Of a stretch of DNA of 64,000 bases, positions 28,971-40,361 are shown piece by piece. How positions within the stretch are numbered: the first letter of the stretch is position 1; every line of letters begins with the position of its first letter. The position numbers and the translations under genes are program-made. Where the stretch lies: contig MHXZ01000125.1 in assembly GCA_001825665.1 (NCBI GenBank), positions 1 to 64,000 on the forward strand. Reading direction: 5' to 3'. The notes beneath the pieces are model-generated. The model searched no databases, was not told the origin of the DNA, and saw nothing but the letters and a program-made list of their open reading frames with translations. This DNA is from Planctomycetes bacterium GWF2_41_51 (GTDB taxonomy: Bacteria > Planctomycetota > Phycisphaerae > Sedimentisphaerales > UBA12454).

Positions 28971-30929
28971 CTAAACCTTTCTTTGTAAAACTAATTCTTC
29001 TTCAGTTGTGCTCCCCGCCGCTTTAACCCCTTCAACGCTTCCATCATCACTAACATCAATGTTGCAGGTTTTCAACTGATTGATAAGTCGAAAAGAATCC
29101 CTGATTCCGCCCCAGGCGAACCAAATGACTATAAGTACTCCCACAACGAATTTAACGATGAGAAGATATAACCAAAAATCAATCCAGAATTCGGTTGATG
29201 GCGGTCTCCATACGCTCATAATACTAATAATACCAACGAGGCTTAAGGCAGATAAAACGTAAACAAGAACACCTGCAAAAATCATCTTATCTATTCTGGA
29301 AAACTCCTTTTTAAATTCCTGCCAGTGCGTCTGTATAAAAGACTTTGATTTCTCGTTCGGACGTCTGTTTAACATCGTGTCCAAATCAAAAGATGGGTCT
29401 TTGGTTAGCAAGGAAACTACAATAAACAAAACTATGCACAGCATCGTTATGAAAAACGTTGCAAGTGTGCCATTGAGCATAAAATCTTTATCGATGGTTT
29501 TACAAACAATATACAAAATTGATAGTACGGCACCAACAATCGCAGCTGTCCAGGCGCCCTCTTTTGTTGCTCTGGTCCAATATTGAGCCGCAATTATTGC
29601 AACTCCGCTGCCGCTGAAGAAAATCGCACCGCTTATGGCCAAAAACATACTAATATTATCATTTTGTCTGAATAAAATACTAAAGACACTTATAAATATC
29701 CCTCCTAAGGCGATTCCTACTCGCAAAATAAAAACGTGTTGTTTAGGGGTAAGCGGTTTTCCTATGATAGGAATAATAATATCCTGAATGAGAACGCTCG
29801 TCCAGGATAGCAAATAGCTGTCGTGAGTACCAATAGTTCCAAAAAGTACAATCACCGTAAACGTACCGATTACGCCAACAGGCAGCAAGAGACGGAAAGC
29901 TGCCGGTATAACCATCTGGCTCCTAATTTGTTCACTGTCGACTGTACTTAAAATATTTTGAACCTTTAAAGCAGATGCGGAGAAATCCGAGTGATGCATC
30001 AAAACATAAGCAGCCAGAGGTATCAAAGCTACGGCTAAAAACACCCCAAACTCTCTGAATGTGCTTAATATACGCATCATTAAACTTTCATGTGCGTTTT
30101 TAGCTGATGAAGCTTGAGATGCTGTGGGAGCCCATACACAAGTAATATAAACATTAAAAAATGTACAAATCATAAAATATACAATATTAAATTCACTTGC
30201 TCCCTTAAAATGATATGGATTAAGTAATGCTTCGCTGTTAGCGGTACCCTGAAATGCTTGCACAGCCTGATTCCAGCTTATTGTTTTATAAAGTACAATC
30301 ACTATTCCTATCAGCAAAAAATTTGCTATAACCGATTGCAGAAAATCGGTAATTATTATTGTAGTTTGCCCCCCAACGATTGCAATCAAAGCTGAAATAC
30401 CAACAATGATAAAAATAATGCATGTCGTTGTTTGCAGTTGAACACCCCAAAAATTAACTTCCGGTGGAAATCCACAAAAATAAACGAAGAAAACTGCCGC
30501 AACTGCCGGGAAAATTCCCATATTTATCATTCCGCCTAGGTATGCCAGAATCCCACAGAATATTCTTAAAGATTTACTATACCTCATTTCGAGCAACTGC
30601 GGTATAGTCATTACCCTGCTCTGGCGAAGTCTATATGTTCCAAAACCTGTCATTAAGATAAGCAGCGGCAATGTAAAAAGCGGCAGAGTCCACCATAACA
30701 TAGTCGGACCTGCTTTATAATATGCCTGCCATGTTGCAAGTATCGAAACCCCGCCAAGTCCTGAAATGCTCGCAGAACTAACCCCAAGGTATCTCCCGGC
30801 ACCTCTGCCCGCTACAAGAAAGCCCGCAACACCTTTATTATATCTTCTGCATAGCCAGGCAACTGTACTCAGCCCTGTTAACATACATATTACAACTGAC
30901 CAGTCGATCCAGTGCATTCCAAATATCAT
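28971..30929 (-). CDS. Sodium:solute symporter (SSS family)
   Basis: About 13 TM segments; GFLVAGRGAGRYLGVSSASISGLGGVSILATW. Confidence 0.9.
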   Translation of the reverse strand: MIFGMHWIDWSVVICMLTGLSTVAWLCRRYNKGVAGFLVAGRGAGRYLGVSSASISGLGGVSILATWQAYYKAGPTMLWWTLPLFTLPLLILMTGFGTYRLRQSRVMTIPQLLEMRYSKSLRIFCGILAYLGGMINMGIFPAVAAVFFVYFCGFPPEVNFWGVQLQTTTCIIFIIVGISALIAIVGGQTTIIITDFLQSVIANFLLIGIVIVLYKTISWNQAVQAFQGTANSEALLNPYHFKGASEFNIVYFMICTFFNVYITCVWAPTASQASSAKNAHESLMMRILSTFREFGVFLAVALIPLAAYVLMHHSDFSASALKVQNILSTVDSEQIRSQMVIPAAFRLLLPVGVIGTFTVIVLFGTIGTHDSYLLSWTSVLIQDIIIPIIGKPLTPKQHVFILRVGIALGGIFISVFSILFRQNDNISMFLAISGAIFFSGSGVAIIAAQYWTRATKEGAWTAAIVGAVLSILYIVCKTIDKDFMLNGTLATFFITMLCIVLFIVVSLLTKDPSFDLDTMLNRRPNEKSKSFIQTHWQEFKKEFSRIDKMIFAGVLVYVLSALSLVGIISIMSVWRPPSTEFWIDFWLYLLIVKFVVGVLIVIWFAWGGIRDSFRLINQLKTCNIDVSDDGSVEGVKAAGSTTEEELVLQRKV

Positions 30930-32860
30930 ACTTTCCGAAGCTCCAAAATAAAACCTTCACCCGCTTTCAAGTGAACCGTAAAACTGTTATCCTGCAATTT
31001 AACGCTGCCGTAAATAATCCTTTTCACTTGAACGGAAGAGTTCAGTAGAAGTGATGTTTCAAGTTCTTTACCGGAGATGTTTACGCCTATACATGCAAAC
31101 TTCCCATTTTTAAGGTCGTGCTCGGTTAGTGCAAGTGCATGTTTTTTTTCGCTGCGAACGAGCCTTTTAGCAATAACTTCCAATGCCGCTGTTTTATAAA
31201 ATTGTGAATAGTCAATTTCTGAATCAAACGCACCAGGCAGATTCGCTAAATTTAACTCTAATCCATAGTTCAAAAAATAAACTTTTCCATTGCCGTATTT
31301 TGAACATGTCAACAATGGGACTCCTTTTTCTGTTTCGGCAAGTATTTCTGAATGAGTCGCCACGAGATCAAAGATGAAGTTTTTATGGCCTGGATCTATC
31401 GGAAGAATGAATTCGCTACCACTGAAACGACATTTTATATTATGCAGCTGTGCTCTGCGACACTCGATTTTTATTCCGGCAACTTCACTAAAGTCCGGCA
31501 GCAACGCGTCAACACAACTCAAATATAAAGTTGCTCCATTTTGAACTCTTGCAAGCAATTTGTCCCATCTATTTCTTTTAACAGCGTTTAATCCACACAT
31601 GCTGGGCATAAGATAAAGCTCACAATCAGGTAATTCTGTTTCGAGCCCTGCAAACTGCAAATCAAATCCAGCCTGCTTGGAAAGAATAAAGCTTGAAAGT
31701 GATGCCGCCCAAACATTTTGTCCGTTCGGAACAATACAAACTGCATCGATTTTACGTTTTGGCAGAATTTTTATATATTGCGGCAGGGTATTAATTAATC
31801 TCTGAAAATCCTGAAGCCGCCCGGCAGAAGCTTTGGCAACACCATTTCTAAACAACCCGAGTTGGCCTTCAAAGCTGAATTCCTCATAAGGCATGCCTTC
31901 AATTTTTGAAAAATCAAAAGCGCACCACCATAAAAATCCAAGACAGCCGTGTGACCAGCTAGTCCATAACGAACTTGAGAGATAATCACCACCTGCACTC
32001 TCGGAGCAAATGCTCCTTCCTAAATCACCGATTTCTTCAACTAAGCATGGTTTCGATCCGATGTCAGAATATAAACATGATTCGGCTGCAGAATGCAAAC
32101 TGTTCCTGGTTCCGTTTATGGGGTCGCTCTCAAAGCAAGGAGTAAATAAAGGATATGGATGAACTGTCAATATATCACAGCATTGTGCCTGGTCTGATAT
32201 TGTCCATGGCCCCTGTTCATCATTGACTGTTAATCCGTGCATACTTGAAATTATCGGTCTGCCGCTGTCTATCATCCTGATTGCGTTGCTGACTAATTCT
32301 GTCCAGACGTACGCTGTATGAGAATTCAAGCAGCTATTCATCACGTTAGATTCATTACCCAAACCCCATGCTATTATATTTTTCTTTTCTTTGAAACAGC
32401 TAACGAAAGTTTTGATATACTTAGTAGTCCATCTTAATGCAAAAGGATCGCTGTAAATATTCAAATGCTCCAATGCCGGGGGTTTGAATTGTCTGCCGCT
32501 GATCCAACCAGTAAGCAGCATAACCGTCAGTTGCATACCATATTCTTCTGCAATACCGCATAAAGTTTGAAATCTATCGAACATAATCGGATCTATGCCG
32601 CTATTGTTTTCTTGTGACAGGATAGCTTCTTTTGCCCCGGAACAAACAGTCTTGTACTTTCCATATTCAGAGTAAATAATCTTTAAAGGCTGAAAATCCG
32701 ACCAGATAGGAAAAACACGAAGAAGTTTAATATTATTGTCGTTAAGTAACTCCAAATCTTTTCTCACTACAGATTCATCCCATCGCTGCCACATAAAACA
32801 ACCTGCATTTGACGACAAATAATTACAGCCTATCTTAAAATTATCAAAGCTGTTCTTCAT
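30926..32860 (-). CDS. GH5-like/GH-A clan glycosidase, probably cytoplasmic
   Basis: NIKLLRVFPIWSDFQPL, IIAWGLGNESNVM, KPCLVEEIGDLG, WWCAFDFSK; start at MKNSFDN. Confidence 0.7.
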   Translation of the reverse strand: MKNSFDNFKIGCNYLSSNAGCFMWQRWDESVVRKDLELLNDNNIKLLRVFPIWSDFQPLKIIYSEYGKYKTVCSGAKEAILSQENNSGIDPIMFDRFQTLCGIAEEYGMQLTVMLLTGWISGRQFKPPALEHLNIYSDPFALRWTTKYIKTFVSCFKEKKNIIAWGLGNESNVMNSCLNSHTAYVWTELVSNAIRMIDSGRPIISSMHGLTVNDEQGPWTISDQAQCCDILTVHPYPLFTPCFESDPINGTRNSLHSAAESCLYSDIGSKPCLVEEIGDLGRSICSESAGGDYLSSSLWTSWSHGCLGFLWWCAFDFSKIEGMPYEEFSFEGQLGLFRNGVAKASAGRLQDFQRLINTLPQYIKILPKRKIDAVCIVPNGQNVWAASLSSFILSKQAGFDLQFAGLETELPDCELYLMPSMCGLNAVKRNRWDKLLARVQNGATLYLSCVDALLPDFSEVAGIKIECRRAQLHNIKCRFSGSEFILPIDPGHKNFIFDLVATHSEILAETEKGVPLLTCSKYGNGKVYFLNYGLELNLANLPGAFDSEIDYSQFYKTAALEVIAKRLVRSEKKHALALTEHDLKNGKFACIGVNISGKELETSLLLNSSVQVKRIIYGSVKLQDNSFTVHLKAGEGFILELRKV

Positions 32861-32903
32861 ATTGCTCCTTACGTGCATTGTTTCAAATTTCAAAATCAAA
32901 ATA

Positions 32904-34016
32904 TCACGATAAAACGTTTCGAATTTTTTCACAATAGTAACATACATTATCCCATTTGGAATCCGGTGGTATTCTATGATCTGGACACGGAATATAACCG
33001 CCAAGAGCAACCAAAGGTTTCAGGCGTTCTATTTCAGCATCTATCGCAGAATAATCTTTTGCAAATACTGCCTTATTCATTCCTCCCACACCGCGCAGTT
33101 CTTTGCCATACATCTCCCGCCAGGGTTTTATGCTCGCATTCCATGTACCCACTTCTATTGGAAACATTGTATTAACACCATTTTCAAACCATATAGGCAA
33201 CAGCGCATCAATGTTGCCATCACAATCCAATGAGATAATTTCTATTCCGTGTTGCCGAACAAGGTCGGTGATTTTTTTGTATAAAGGACCAGTCTTTTCA
33301 GCAACTATCTTCGAACTTATAAGTGGACCATTTTTACAGCATATATCTTCCCAAAAATGAGCATAATCGAAATTAATACCGAATGATAGTAAAGATTGAA
33401 CACATTTAAATGAAACATCAGCTAATGTTTCAATGATTTCTGTTAACAATTTTTCATCATCTATAGAGAGGTAATTTATCGCTTCGACACCCAACCAATT
33501 TCTGACCACACCGATCAAACTACCCAGATGCAAACCAATAGGATTATCACTTATACTTGCTCTTAATGAATCGATAACTTTAATTTGAACACGATCATTT
33601 GAAAACTGCAATCTTGGCTTATAATACTTTTCCCAGCTTTTCCGGTCTTTAAGCAAATGATCTATTTCACATGGTACAGAAGCCATACCAGGCTTTTCCA
33701 AAACAACGACACCATCTGAACCAAGTTTTTTGTATGAGCCATCTTCAAATTGTTCAATTACTACGGACTCAAATGAAGGAAACAATCCACAGTTTGAAAT
33801 AAAAAGTGTTTGCCAGTTAAAATCAAACCCAAGTTTTTTTGCGATCGCCACATCGCATTTATTACCATCGGCCCAGCCATAAACCTCAGAGCGAGTCAGA
33901 TAACCTTGCTGGTACCATTTTTGAAGAGTTTCGGGCCAATACCCAAAATGCACAACAGGGAAAACATCAATTTTGTGATAATTTAGAACACCGAGTATTC
34001 GCTGTTTATTATTCAT
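32904..34016 (-). CDS. UroD/MtaA-superfamily protein, D-C-D-G motif type
   Basis: IEIISLDCDGNIDALLPIWFENGVNTMFPIEVGTW, GGYIPCPDHRIPPDS. Confidence 0.88.
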   Translation of the reverse strand: MNNKQRILGVLNYHKIDVFPVVHFGYWPETLQKWYQQGYLTRSEVYGWADGNKCDVAIAKKLGFDFNWQTLFISNCGLFPSFESVVIEQFEDGSYKKLGSDGVVVLEKPGMASVPCEIDHLLKDRKSWEKYYKPRLQFSNDRVQIKVIDSLRASISDNPIGLHLGSLIGVVRNWLGVEAINYLSIDDEKLLTEIIETLADVSFKCVQSLLSFGINFDYAHFWEDICCKNGPLISSKIVAEKTGPLYKKITDLVRQHGIEIISLDCDGNIDALLPIWFENGVNTMFPIEVGTWNASIKPWREMYGKELRGVGGMNKAVFAKDYSAIDAEIERLKPLVALGGYIPCPDHRIPPDSKWDNVCYYCEKIRNVLS

Positions 34017-34107
34017 ACAATTTGTCCATATAAGCCTCTAGTTACATAATACAGTCAGAAGCATGGTAAATATTTCGAATATTTCACTCCGTTGCGAAGA
34101 ATAAAAT

Positions 34108-36957
34108 CTATATTTGTTTTTTACTTAATTGCAATCTTAATTGGCCGAATGTATCGTTTCTTAAAACTTTAATTTTTATTTCACTCGGGAAAGTTATATC
34201 CAGATTAAGATTTTCTTTATCTCGTGACCAACTTACCTCTAACAAGCCCTTAGGAGTAAGAATACTGCCGCATGCTGATTTGATGCCACTGATATAAGGA
34301 CTTATCACAAATTCGTTACAACCTGGTTTTGTTTGCTTTATACCTAAAATTGTACGATGCAGAAAATAGAGAGCAGATGCAGACCACGCATGACAATGAC
34401 TTCTGGTTGGAAAACTGCATTTATCAAGTTTTTCGGCAGAGAAACATTCCCATACAGTTGTTGCGCCTGCTTTTAGCATTGGTCGGTAATTCCTGATTAT
34501 GGATTTTATGATTTTGTCTTCCATCCCGAGTTTCTCCATCGTTTCATAAAGATATTGAAATACAAATGGAGAACCCATCCCGATCATATCTGCTGGCGGA
34601 TTTCCAATATAGGAGCAAAGACGCGGAACTAAGGCTTTAGGTGCTATTTCATATAAAACAGCAAGCAAGCAGTCATGAATGCAGGACATAGAACTTTTAG
34701 AACCATCGGAATGAATGCTGTTTGGATAACGATATTTATTCTTATCAAAAGTAGAATTTATTGCTCGGCACAATGAAGATCTTAAGCCAGAAAGCCAAAC
34801 GATTGCGATTTCATCTTTCAATACATTAGCGCATTTCAATGCAGCATTTATCGCGCCTACCATCAGCATACTGTTATACAAAACAATTTTATGATCATTA
34901 TCCATTCCAATCCAGTCAAAGAAATGCCAGAATGGAGCGCTGAACAGACCTCGTTCATCAAGAAATGTTTGAGCGGACTTTAAGTTCTTGACTGCACAAG
35001 GCCAAATTTTCTTTAAAAATTTTAAATCTGCGGTATACCAGTAATAATCCCATACCGAAATATTCCAAAGAAAACTCCATGCAGGAATTATAAATTTCGC
35101 ACTGGTGGGAGCAACCGGAGAAACAATGGGAAACTTGTCTAAAGATTGAGATGCAAGTTCAATACATCTTTTTGCCAAATCCTTAATACCAAAAGTATAA
35201 TAAGCGTAAAGCGATTCATTCCTCGCGTCACCAACCCATAATGTTTGTTCATAGAGCGGACAATCAGTGAAAACATCCTCCATACAAAGCTCAAGGGTTT
35301 GCCTTGAAATTTGCCAAATTCGATTTAATTCGTGATTGCTGCAATGAAAAGTGGTTTTATGTTCTATCGGGTAGACAGATTCTATTAGTTCGAATTTTTG
35401 GAATTTAACCGGAGTTTTATTATTCCTGATAGTTAAAAAGATGTAACGTCCTGAACGTCGCACTATCGAAATGAATTTATTATGCCCTTTTTTGGTAATG
35501 TAACGTATAGTATTTCTGTTCCGAACAGTATGTTGAGGATTGCAATCTTTGTCCAAATTCTCTACACCTGCAATATCAATGATTACACCTGCGTCTGTAT
35601 ATAATTCAAATGAATAATAGCCGCAAGCCTGTCGGCCCATATCGTAAATTAACTCAATGTCACCTTTGTTTGATGGAATTATCGAAGTATATTTGGAATT
35701 GTTATCAGTTAGAAACTTTGGATTCCTTACGAAACCGGACGCTTTCGAAACAACAGCCCTATTGGCAAACTGCCAATAGCTGTCTATTACGAACATTTGT
35801 TCAGTTTCAATATATTCCGCATTCAATCGCAGGAATCGAACAAAGGAATTCAAATTTGCGCTTTTTCCAATTAGTTCTTCAACAACTGGATCAAATGCCG
35901 CCAGTGTTTTTACTGCTCGCGGGTACTTCTCAGCAGGTGATTTCCAGTAAAGGTCATTATCTGCATAAGAATATTCTGGAAATTTCATAATACACCAGGG
36001 ATTTTTTCCAACCCTGCCAAGCGGATTTTCAAACTTCACTGCCGCCGGTATTGAAACAAAACGCAGGGAAATATCCTTTGCGTGCATTCTAATGTTGTCT
36101 GTAATGGCTGATAATATATTACGTCCGGGATGAAGGTCGTATACTCCATCAGTATTGTGTTTACCATTGACCGCAATTTTGAATTTCGCACCAATAAGAC
36201 TTTCGCTCAATACTACAATCTGGCAACGACGCACAGTTCTTAAAATCGTAAACATGGCAAACGGCGTGGACATATTGCGATCAGCTTCAATTAAGTCAGG
36301 ATAAATCAAACGAGTCACAGGCACACAAAAATCAAGACCGTCAGCACGAACGATATTAGAAGCTATATGCTTTTCTACTCGGACAAGCCGCTTTGTAAGA
36401 TGAGGTATATCCCGTTGTCGAAGGTTTTTCCATGGACCGCCAAACGCGCGATAAATTTCAGCGGCGGATTTGTAATTTAACTTTTCATTTTTGGCATCGT
36501 ACAATTCAGAAGGCTTTGCTGAAAAAGATATTTTCGCGGTAGCGGAAATAAAACTTTTGACTTCTGCTATTAGCCAGGTTTTATCAGTACAAATATAAGT
36601 CGACTCTCCAGATGGTGATTTTATTTCCAGTTGAGCAAGTAAACCAGGCTCCTGAGGAATATTATGCGCAGTTCCCGTTCCGAAGTATTTGGCCTGTATG
36701 ACTATCTCGTTAAGTCCTGCTTTGAGATAATTTGTAAGCTCAAAAACATCATAGCTGAAATTATCAGGCCAGCTTCGAGCAGGTCCATCATTTATCCATA
36801 CACCATTAATATAAAGTCTGTAATAGCTATCGGCAGTAACTGCAATTGTGGCAGAGCCGATTGTAGAAATTCGAAAGGATTTTCTTGCATATATTGTTTG
36901 ATTGTACGGATTGCGGTCCTTTTGCTTTTTCCATATCCATTTGGCTTTAATTTTCAC
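34108..36957 (-). CDS. GH78 alpha-L-rhamnosidase
   Basis: IKAKWIWKKQ..ARKSFRIS; VFTDCPLYEQTLWVGDARNESLYAYYTFG; TTVWECFSAEK; SHCHAWSASALYFL. Confidence 0.9.
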   Translation of the reverse strand: MKIKAKWIWKKQKDRNPYNQTIYARKSFRISTIGSATIAVTADSYYRLYINGVWINDGPARSWPDNFSYDVFELTNYLKAGLNEIVIQAKYFGTGTAHNIPQEPGLLAQLEIKSPSGESTYICTDKTWLIAEVKSFISATAKISFSAKPSELYDAKNEKLNYKSAAEIYRAFGGPWKNLRQRDIPHLTKRLVRVEKHIASNIVRADGLDFCVPVTRLIYPDLIEADRNMSTPFAMFTILRTVRRCQIVVLSESLIGAKFKIAVNGKHNTDGVYDLHPGRNILSAITDNIRMHAKDISLRFVSIPAAVKFENPLGRVGKNPWCIMKFPEYSYADNDLYWKSPAEKYPRAVKTLAAFDPVVEELIGKSANLNSFVRFLRLNAEYIETEQMFVIDSYWQFANRAVVSKASGFVRNPKFLTDNNSKYTSIIPSNKGDIELIYDMGRQACGYYSFELYTDAGVIIDIAGVENLDKDCNPQHTVRNRNTIRYITKKGHNKFISIVRRSGRYIFLTIRNNKTPVKFQKFELIESVYPIEHKTTFHCSNHELNRIWQISRQTLELCMEDVFTDCPLYEQTLWVGDARNESLYAYYTFGIKDLAKRCIELASQSLDKFPIVSPVAPTSAKFIIPAWSFLWNISVWDYYWYTADLKFLKKIWPCAVKNLKSAQTFLDERGLFSAPFWHFFDWIGMDNDHKIVLYNSMLMVGAINAALKCANVLKDEIAIVWLSGLRSSLCRAINSTFDKNKYRYPNSIHSDGSKSSMSCIHDCLLAVLYEIAPKALVPRLCSYIGNPPADMIGMGSPFVFQYLYETMEKLGMEDKIIKSIIRNYRPMLKAGATTVWECFSAEKLDKCSFPTRSHCHAWSASALYFLHRTILGIKQTKPGCNEFVISPYISGIKSACGSILTPKGLLEVSWSRDKENLNLDITFPSEIKIKVLRNDTFGQLRLQLSKKQI

Positions 36958-37017
36958 TTAATTCGTCCACTATTCTAATTAAATATTGCTAAAAATCGTA
37001 TCAATAACGAAACCACT

Positions 37018-39003
37018 CTATTTGAATGCATCATTATCAAAATAAAGCAGCTCACCGGTTTCTTTGCCGGCAATAATTTCAAGTTTTCCGTCGCCGTTAA
37101 TATCCGCAGCAGCCGGAGCACAACAATGATGCCCCATATCAACCATTTGACCGTTTTTCAGTAACAACGGTTTAACAACAAACATCGGATTATTTCTGTT
37201 ACCAACATTTTTTAGCAAAACAAAAGTAGACATGCCTTTTGGATAACCACCTACATGTATTGGTAATGGAGTGCTGCTACTTGTGCCAACGATAATATCG
37301 GTAAGATTTGGATCTGACCAATTACAAGCATATAATTTGACTCTGCCTTCGCCGCCGCTGGTATTATCGAGCCTGATCCATCTGCCTTGTACATCGACAA
37401 GCCTTATTCCATTTTTAAGTTCGAGTAAATCCTTATGTGATGCTTTTGGGTAATAGGCAATCATTCCCTGGCGGTCGATAAAAATCATTTCAGGAGATCC
37501 ATCTCCATCTATATCAGCAACAGTCGGCCTCACTCTCCAGGCAGTTCTAAATTCCTTTCCATTAATTTTGAATCTGCCCGCATAGGTAAATTTTGCACAT
37601 TTCACAGTACCTATATTGCGATATAAAGTATAATAGCCCGTTATATCACCCATAATTATATCTAAAAGTCCTGTTCCACACCAATCGTAAAGAAAAGGAC
37701 ATGTATAACCGTGCAGTTTTTCATCAGGACCTTGAATACAACCTTTGTCTCCCGCAATGACTCTGATAATTTTGCCGTCGGCAACAATTTTTTCAGGCTT
37801 GCACCAGCGAGGCGTCTTAACTGTGCCTTTATTTTCGATATAATAAAGATAACCGTCTTCGACACCAACTACAAGATCGTTAACACCATTCGCATTCAAA
37901 TCTCCAAAAGCAGGAACAGAAAAACTTCCAACTCGAAGATTATGATCTTCACAAAGAGCAGGACTTGGAGCAGAAAATTTCAAACTTCCATTTTCAGACA
38001 GATTTCTAATGAAGTATATTTCTCCGCTTAAGGAGCCGAACAATATATCTGGCAAATCCCTTGAAGGCAATTTTATCGGTGCAGGACTTGGACACTGAAA
38101 ATCAAACACGACTGGACCGTCAATTCCAGGCAAAGGGCCTATCCTCGTAAAAACCAGGTCGCCCGTTTTATCAGATAATTTGAATACCTCATGTTCCCAC
38201 TTCATCAGGACAATGGCTTCAAGTTTTTTATCGCCATCGAAATCCGCAATTCCAACAGCTCCCAGAGAACGTATGGGAATCTCATTTCCATTTTCATCTT
38301 TTATCTTACCTTTATATTTCAATTCAATGGAATTTTGTTTTTGCTCTATTATGAAAAGATGCAATTTACCTTTTATTTCTCCACCTGACCAGTTACCATT
38401 CGAATCACGAGCAATATCAAGTCCTTCCTGATTAATTCCTATTGCTCGGCCACCGTAAACTCCGCGTTCGCCGGGGTAATATTCAGATGTGTCACAAACA
38501 CTTACAATAAGTTCAAATGGTGCATCAGTTTTTCTTCTGAAGATACTTGCATAAGCTGTCCATTTCCCAAAACCTTCGCCTTTGAGTTTGAGCAAATCTG
38601 AAATTCCGAGATTTGAATTAACCATTTCAAGGCGTGGATCATTGATGGTTCCGACATTTTTCCATAATTTTCTACTGCATTCGGTTAAAAAATAGCAAGT
38701 GCCTCCTTTATCGGTTACAGGCAATATTGCTTCAGCCCATGTTCCCAGTTCCTTAATGAATTTCCCATTGCCAAATTCTATGGTATTGGAGTTGCAGCTT
38801 TTTAAAGTATAAAGAGCCACACCTTCGCGAAGACCTGAAACAAGGATACTTTGCGGTTCCCCTTCGGAACACGGTAATGCAGTTACTTGCGAAACAATAC
38901 CTATATTTAGATGCAGCAAATCGGCTAACTCGGCGTCAAAATACAGTGGTGAATAAGCCTTTTTATTCATGTTGATGCTTCTCCAGTGAATTAGAATCCT
39001 CAA
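37018..39003 (-). CDS. FG-GAP/VCBS repeat beta-propeller protein
   Basis: Repeated GDLNANGVNDLVVGVEDGYLYYIEN, DIDGDGSPEMIFIDRQG, DINGDGKLEIIAGKETG. ORF start overlaps the upstream gene; MNKKAYS is the likely start. Confidence 0.85.
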   Translation of the reverse strand: MRILIHWRSINMNKKAYSPLYFDAELADLLHLNIGIVSQVTALPCSEGEPQSILVSGLREGVALYTLKSCNSNTIEFGNGKFIKELGTWAEAILPVTDKGGTCYFLTECSRKLWKNVGTINDPRLEMVNSNLGISDLLKLKGEGFGKWTAYASIFRRKTDAPFELIVSVCDTSEYYPGERGVYGGRAIGINQEGLDIARDSNGNWSGGEIKGKLHLFIIEQKQNSIELKYKGKIKDENGNEIPIRSLGAVGIADFDGDKKLEAIVLMKWEHEVFKLSDKTGDLVFTRIGPLPGIDGPVVFDFQCPSPAPIKLPSRDLPDILFGSLSGEIYFIRNLSENGSLKFSAPSPALCEDHNLRVGSFSVPAFGDLNANGVNDLVVGVEDGYLYYIENKGTVKTPRWCKPEKIVADGKIIRVIAGDKGCIQGPDEKLHGYTCPFLYDWCGTGLLDIIMGDITGYYTLYRNIGTVKCAKFTYAGRFKINGKEFRTAWRVRPTVADIDGDGSPEMIFIDRQGMIAYYPKASHKDLLELKNGIRLVDVQGRWIRLDNTSGGEGRVKLYACNWSDPNLTDIIVGTSSSTPLPIHVGGYPKGMSTFVLLKNVGNRNNPMFVVKPLLLKNGQMVDMGHHCCAPAAADINGDGKLEIIAGKETGELLYFDNDAFK

Positions 39004-40321
39004 TAAGATATAATACTTCCTGGCCGGATGCCAGCCAACAATCTGTTTCTATTCCTCCTGCCGCTTCTTTTAATTTGGCTCTAACGGTATTTTTATACTT
39101 GTAAGCGGTTGCGCCATATTCAAATCTGATTATCTTTGAATCTTTTTTTGCAAATCTGGTCACACAATGCACTGGTACAGTTTTAGAATTATTGACTATT
39201 AAGATAAAATCAGAACCGTTCTTATCCCTGAACCTGCTGATTATAAAAGGATGGTTGGGATCTTGCTTTATGTCAAAGAAACCAATTCCTTTTCCAGCGT
39301 AAACGGCAGAAACACATTCATCAGGCTCGAAGGCCTTAGTCGAACCAGAAACACGCCCAACCTGCTGAACGCTTAAAAGTTCAAGATGCAGAAATAAATC
39401 TCCGTAGAGAGTTTGAAATCTTCGATGTGTTCGGCGGAGCCAGTCAAATTTTTCAGTTTTTCGGCCGGTATTATCTATCGGTCCGCATCTGAAATTCTCA
39501 CATAATGGTGTGTAGAATGTATAATAGAATATTCCCTTTGCGCCATAAGCAAGAGCACAGTTAAATTGCCATCGTATTGAATCTTCGCTTGGAACATCGT
39601 ATAAAATATGAGGAGTAGCTAAAATAATTGTCCAAAAATCACAATTATGTTTTTTAGCATAATTACTATAATTGTAGAGACTATCGAAGAAAAGATTAAT
39701 TCCCTCTTGGGGGCTGCCATAATCCAATTGGGCATAACAATCGTAAGATATGATTTCAGCTCCGTTTTTGATTATAACCGAATGAACATCTTCGGTAAAT
39801 TCATCAAAGTTTTTATAATGATAATAAGGTGATACCGGATACCATGGATGATGGTTTATTATTGGTTGAATATCTGGTGTAAGTTCGGTAAATATTTTGG
39901 TTGCTTTTCCCACCATAGATGCCAGGTTATGCGTAGGAGAGGGTTCATCTGCAATCTTGATACCAAATAATGCAGGATGATTTGAGTAATCTGCAATAAC
40001 AGATATTAGTTGTTTTTTATATAATTCAAGCTCCAGCGGCTTTCGACCTGCATCGTAAGCTATAGATCGAGAATCATCGACAATTATTTGAATGCCATTT
40101 TTCTGTGCCCAATCCAGAACACGTTTTATTTTGTCAGGTGAGTTTTGATGAACATAAGTCAGCGTAAAACCCGCATCTGCCCAGGTTTCAACCATTTGTT
40201 CATTTAATTCCGGCATCCCTGTCGGCCAGAAACCAATTGGGAATTTAGCAGGTCTTATCCTTGCGGCAAAAACCAATTCAGTTGCCATTAATATAACAAA
40301 AATTACATTCCGGAATTTCAT
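38963..40321 (-). CDS. Secreted TIM-barrel GH-like protein (paralogue A)
   Basis: Signal peptide; FPIGFWPTGMPELNEQMVETWADAGFTLTYVHQ; IKIADEPSP. Confidence 0.65.
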   Translation of the reverse strand: MKFRNVIFVILMATELVFAARIRPAKFPIGFWPTGMPELNEQMVETWADAGFTLTYVHQNSPDKIKRVLDWAQKNGIQIIVDDSRSIAYDAGRKPLELELYKKQLISVIADYSNHPALFGIKIADEPSPTHNLASMVGKATKIFTELTPDIQPIINHHPWYPVSPYYHYKNFDEFTEDVHSVIIKNGAEIISYDCYAQLDYGSPQEGINLFFDSLYNYSNYAKKHNCDFWTIILATPHILYDVPSEDSIRWQFNCALAYGAKGIFYYTFYTPLCENFRCGPIDNTGRKTEKFDWLRRTHRRFQTLYGDLFLHLELLSVQQVGRVSGSTKAFEPDECVSAVYAGKGIGFFDIKQDPNHPFIISRFRDKNGSDFILIVNNSKTVPVHCVTRFAKKDSKIIRFEYGATAYKYKNTVRAKLKEAAGGIETDCWLASGQEVLYLIEDSNSLEKHQHE

Positions 40322-40361
40322 GGATTTCCTTTCCTAAATTGGGACTTTTTATGAGATAAGA

